Shown in pieces: positions 11,820-11,978 of a DNA stretch of 11,978 bases. The notes beneath the pieces are model-generated. The model worked only from the letters and a program-made list of their open reading frames with translations, was not told the DNA's origin and did no database searches. Source of the stretch: DATHGT01 sp035317605. GTDB taxonomy: Bacteria; Methylomirabilota; Methylomirabilia; Rokubacteriales; CSP1-6. A program made the translations under genes and the position numbers. The DNA lies in contig DATHGT010000356.1 in the NCBI GenBank assembly GCA_035317605.1, positions 1 to 11,978 of the forward strand, given 5' to 3'. Numbering within the stretch: the stretch's first letter is position 1; every line of letters begins with the position of its first letter.

Positions 11820-11978
11820 CTAGCAGGATGTTGAAAAACCCGACTTTGGGTATTGGGCCAGCGTGAGAGTTCGTCTACCATGCGCGTAGCTTCCTTCACG
11901 GAGGTGCGCATGCGGAGTGACGATCGGTGGCCCGACGCGGTGTTCAGCTACGTATCAAGGGAGGATCGGATCCCCAAG
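11820..11978 (+). mobile_element. Left end of an insertion sequence (IS5/IS1182-like), cut by window edge
   Basis: CTAGCAGGATGTTGAAAAAC (from about 11820) resembles the terminal repeats of many IS elements, which carry GTTGAAAAAC (or GTTTTTCAAC) at their ends. A 70-base non-coding leader then precedes a transposase start with a strong Shine-Dalgarno. The exact boundary and target duplication cannot be set because the right end is outside the window. Confidence 0.6.
11910..11978 (+). CDS. Transposase, N-terminal 23 codons only (IS5/IS1182-like)
   Basis: ATG 11910 follows GGAGGT (11900-11905) by 4 bases. The 23 codons read MRSDDRWPDA followed by VFSYVSREDRIPK. A start of the form M-R-x-D-D, then FSYVS-x-E-x-R-[VI]-P, is the well-known opening of DDE transposases with a DUF772 N-terminal domain, in which an HPLR motif normally follows. 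The window stops just before that point. Completeness and activity of the transposase cannot be judged. Confidence 0.7.
   Translation, partial: MRSDDRWPDAVFSYVSREDRIPK

Overview
The window is a very GC-rich bacterial chromosome segment, dense with genes in a mosaic of short operons. The gene mix (bacterial-luciferase-like oxidoreductase of the F420 type, LivK-like binding protein, GAF/PAS sensor, N-acyl-D-amino-acid deacylase-like amidohydrolase, SDR, FAD monooxygenase) resembles soil and groundwater lineages such as Candidatus Rokubacteria/Methylomirabilota. That lineage is a guess from style; there is no marker gene here to fix it.

Layout. 1-1000 (minus): a class V aminotransferase-fold PLP enzyme whose C-terminus lies outside the window. 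1185-1558 (plus): an 18-codon leader ORF overlapping a small uncharacterised protein. 1630-3926 (plus): a Mer/luciferase-like oxidoreductase, then an exported branched-chain-amino-acid-type binding protein with no permease or ATPase beside it. 3931-5516 (minus): a two-gene unit, in transcription order a cupin + SnoaL-like fusion protein and a small exported six-cysteine protein. It ends 4 bp from the binding-protein gene. 5656-6999 (plus): a GAF-PAS-histidine phosphoacceptor protein that lacks the kinase ATPase domain. 7084-7950 (plus): an aldo/keto reductase. 8009-11688 (plus): a tightly packed amidohydrolase-SDR-FAD monooxygenase operon in which the stop and start codons abut or overlap.

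The right edge is a mobile-element junction. Two bases after the FAD gene stop codon is a 42-bp 3' half of a tRNA-Asn (anticodon GTT through CCA) with no 5' half. About 90 bp later comes the left end of an insertion sequence with the first 23 codons of an IS5/IS1182-like transposase. This looks like the scar of integration at a tRNA gene, later hit by an IS.

Regulation. Several starts are preceded by a -35 box with a GAC core (TTGACA, TTGACC, TTGACG, GCGACG), a 17-18 bp spacer and a -10 box of the form TANNNT or TATCAC. In three cases the predicted transcription start falls within a few bases of the ATG, so those mRNAs are predicted to be leaderless or nearly so. The most unusual protein-level features are the cupin-SnoaL fusion with its secreted partner, the sensor without an ATPase domain, and the FAD gene that has no ATG, GTG or TTG start available. 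No complete undescribed defence or mobile system is visible.
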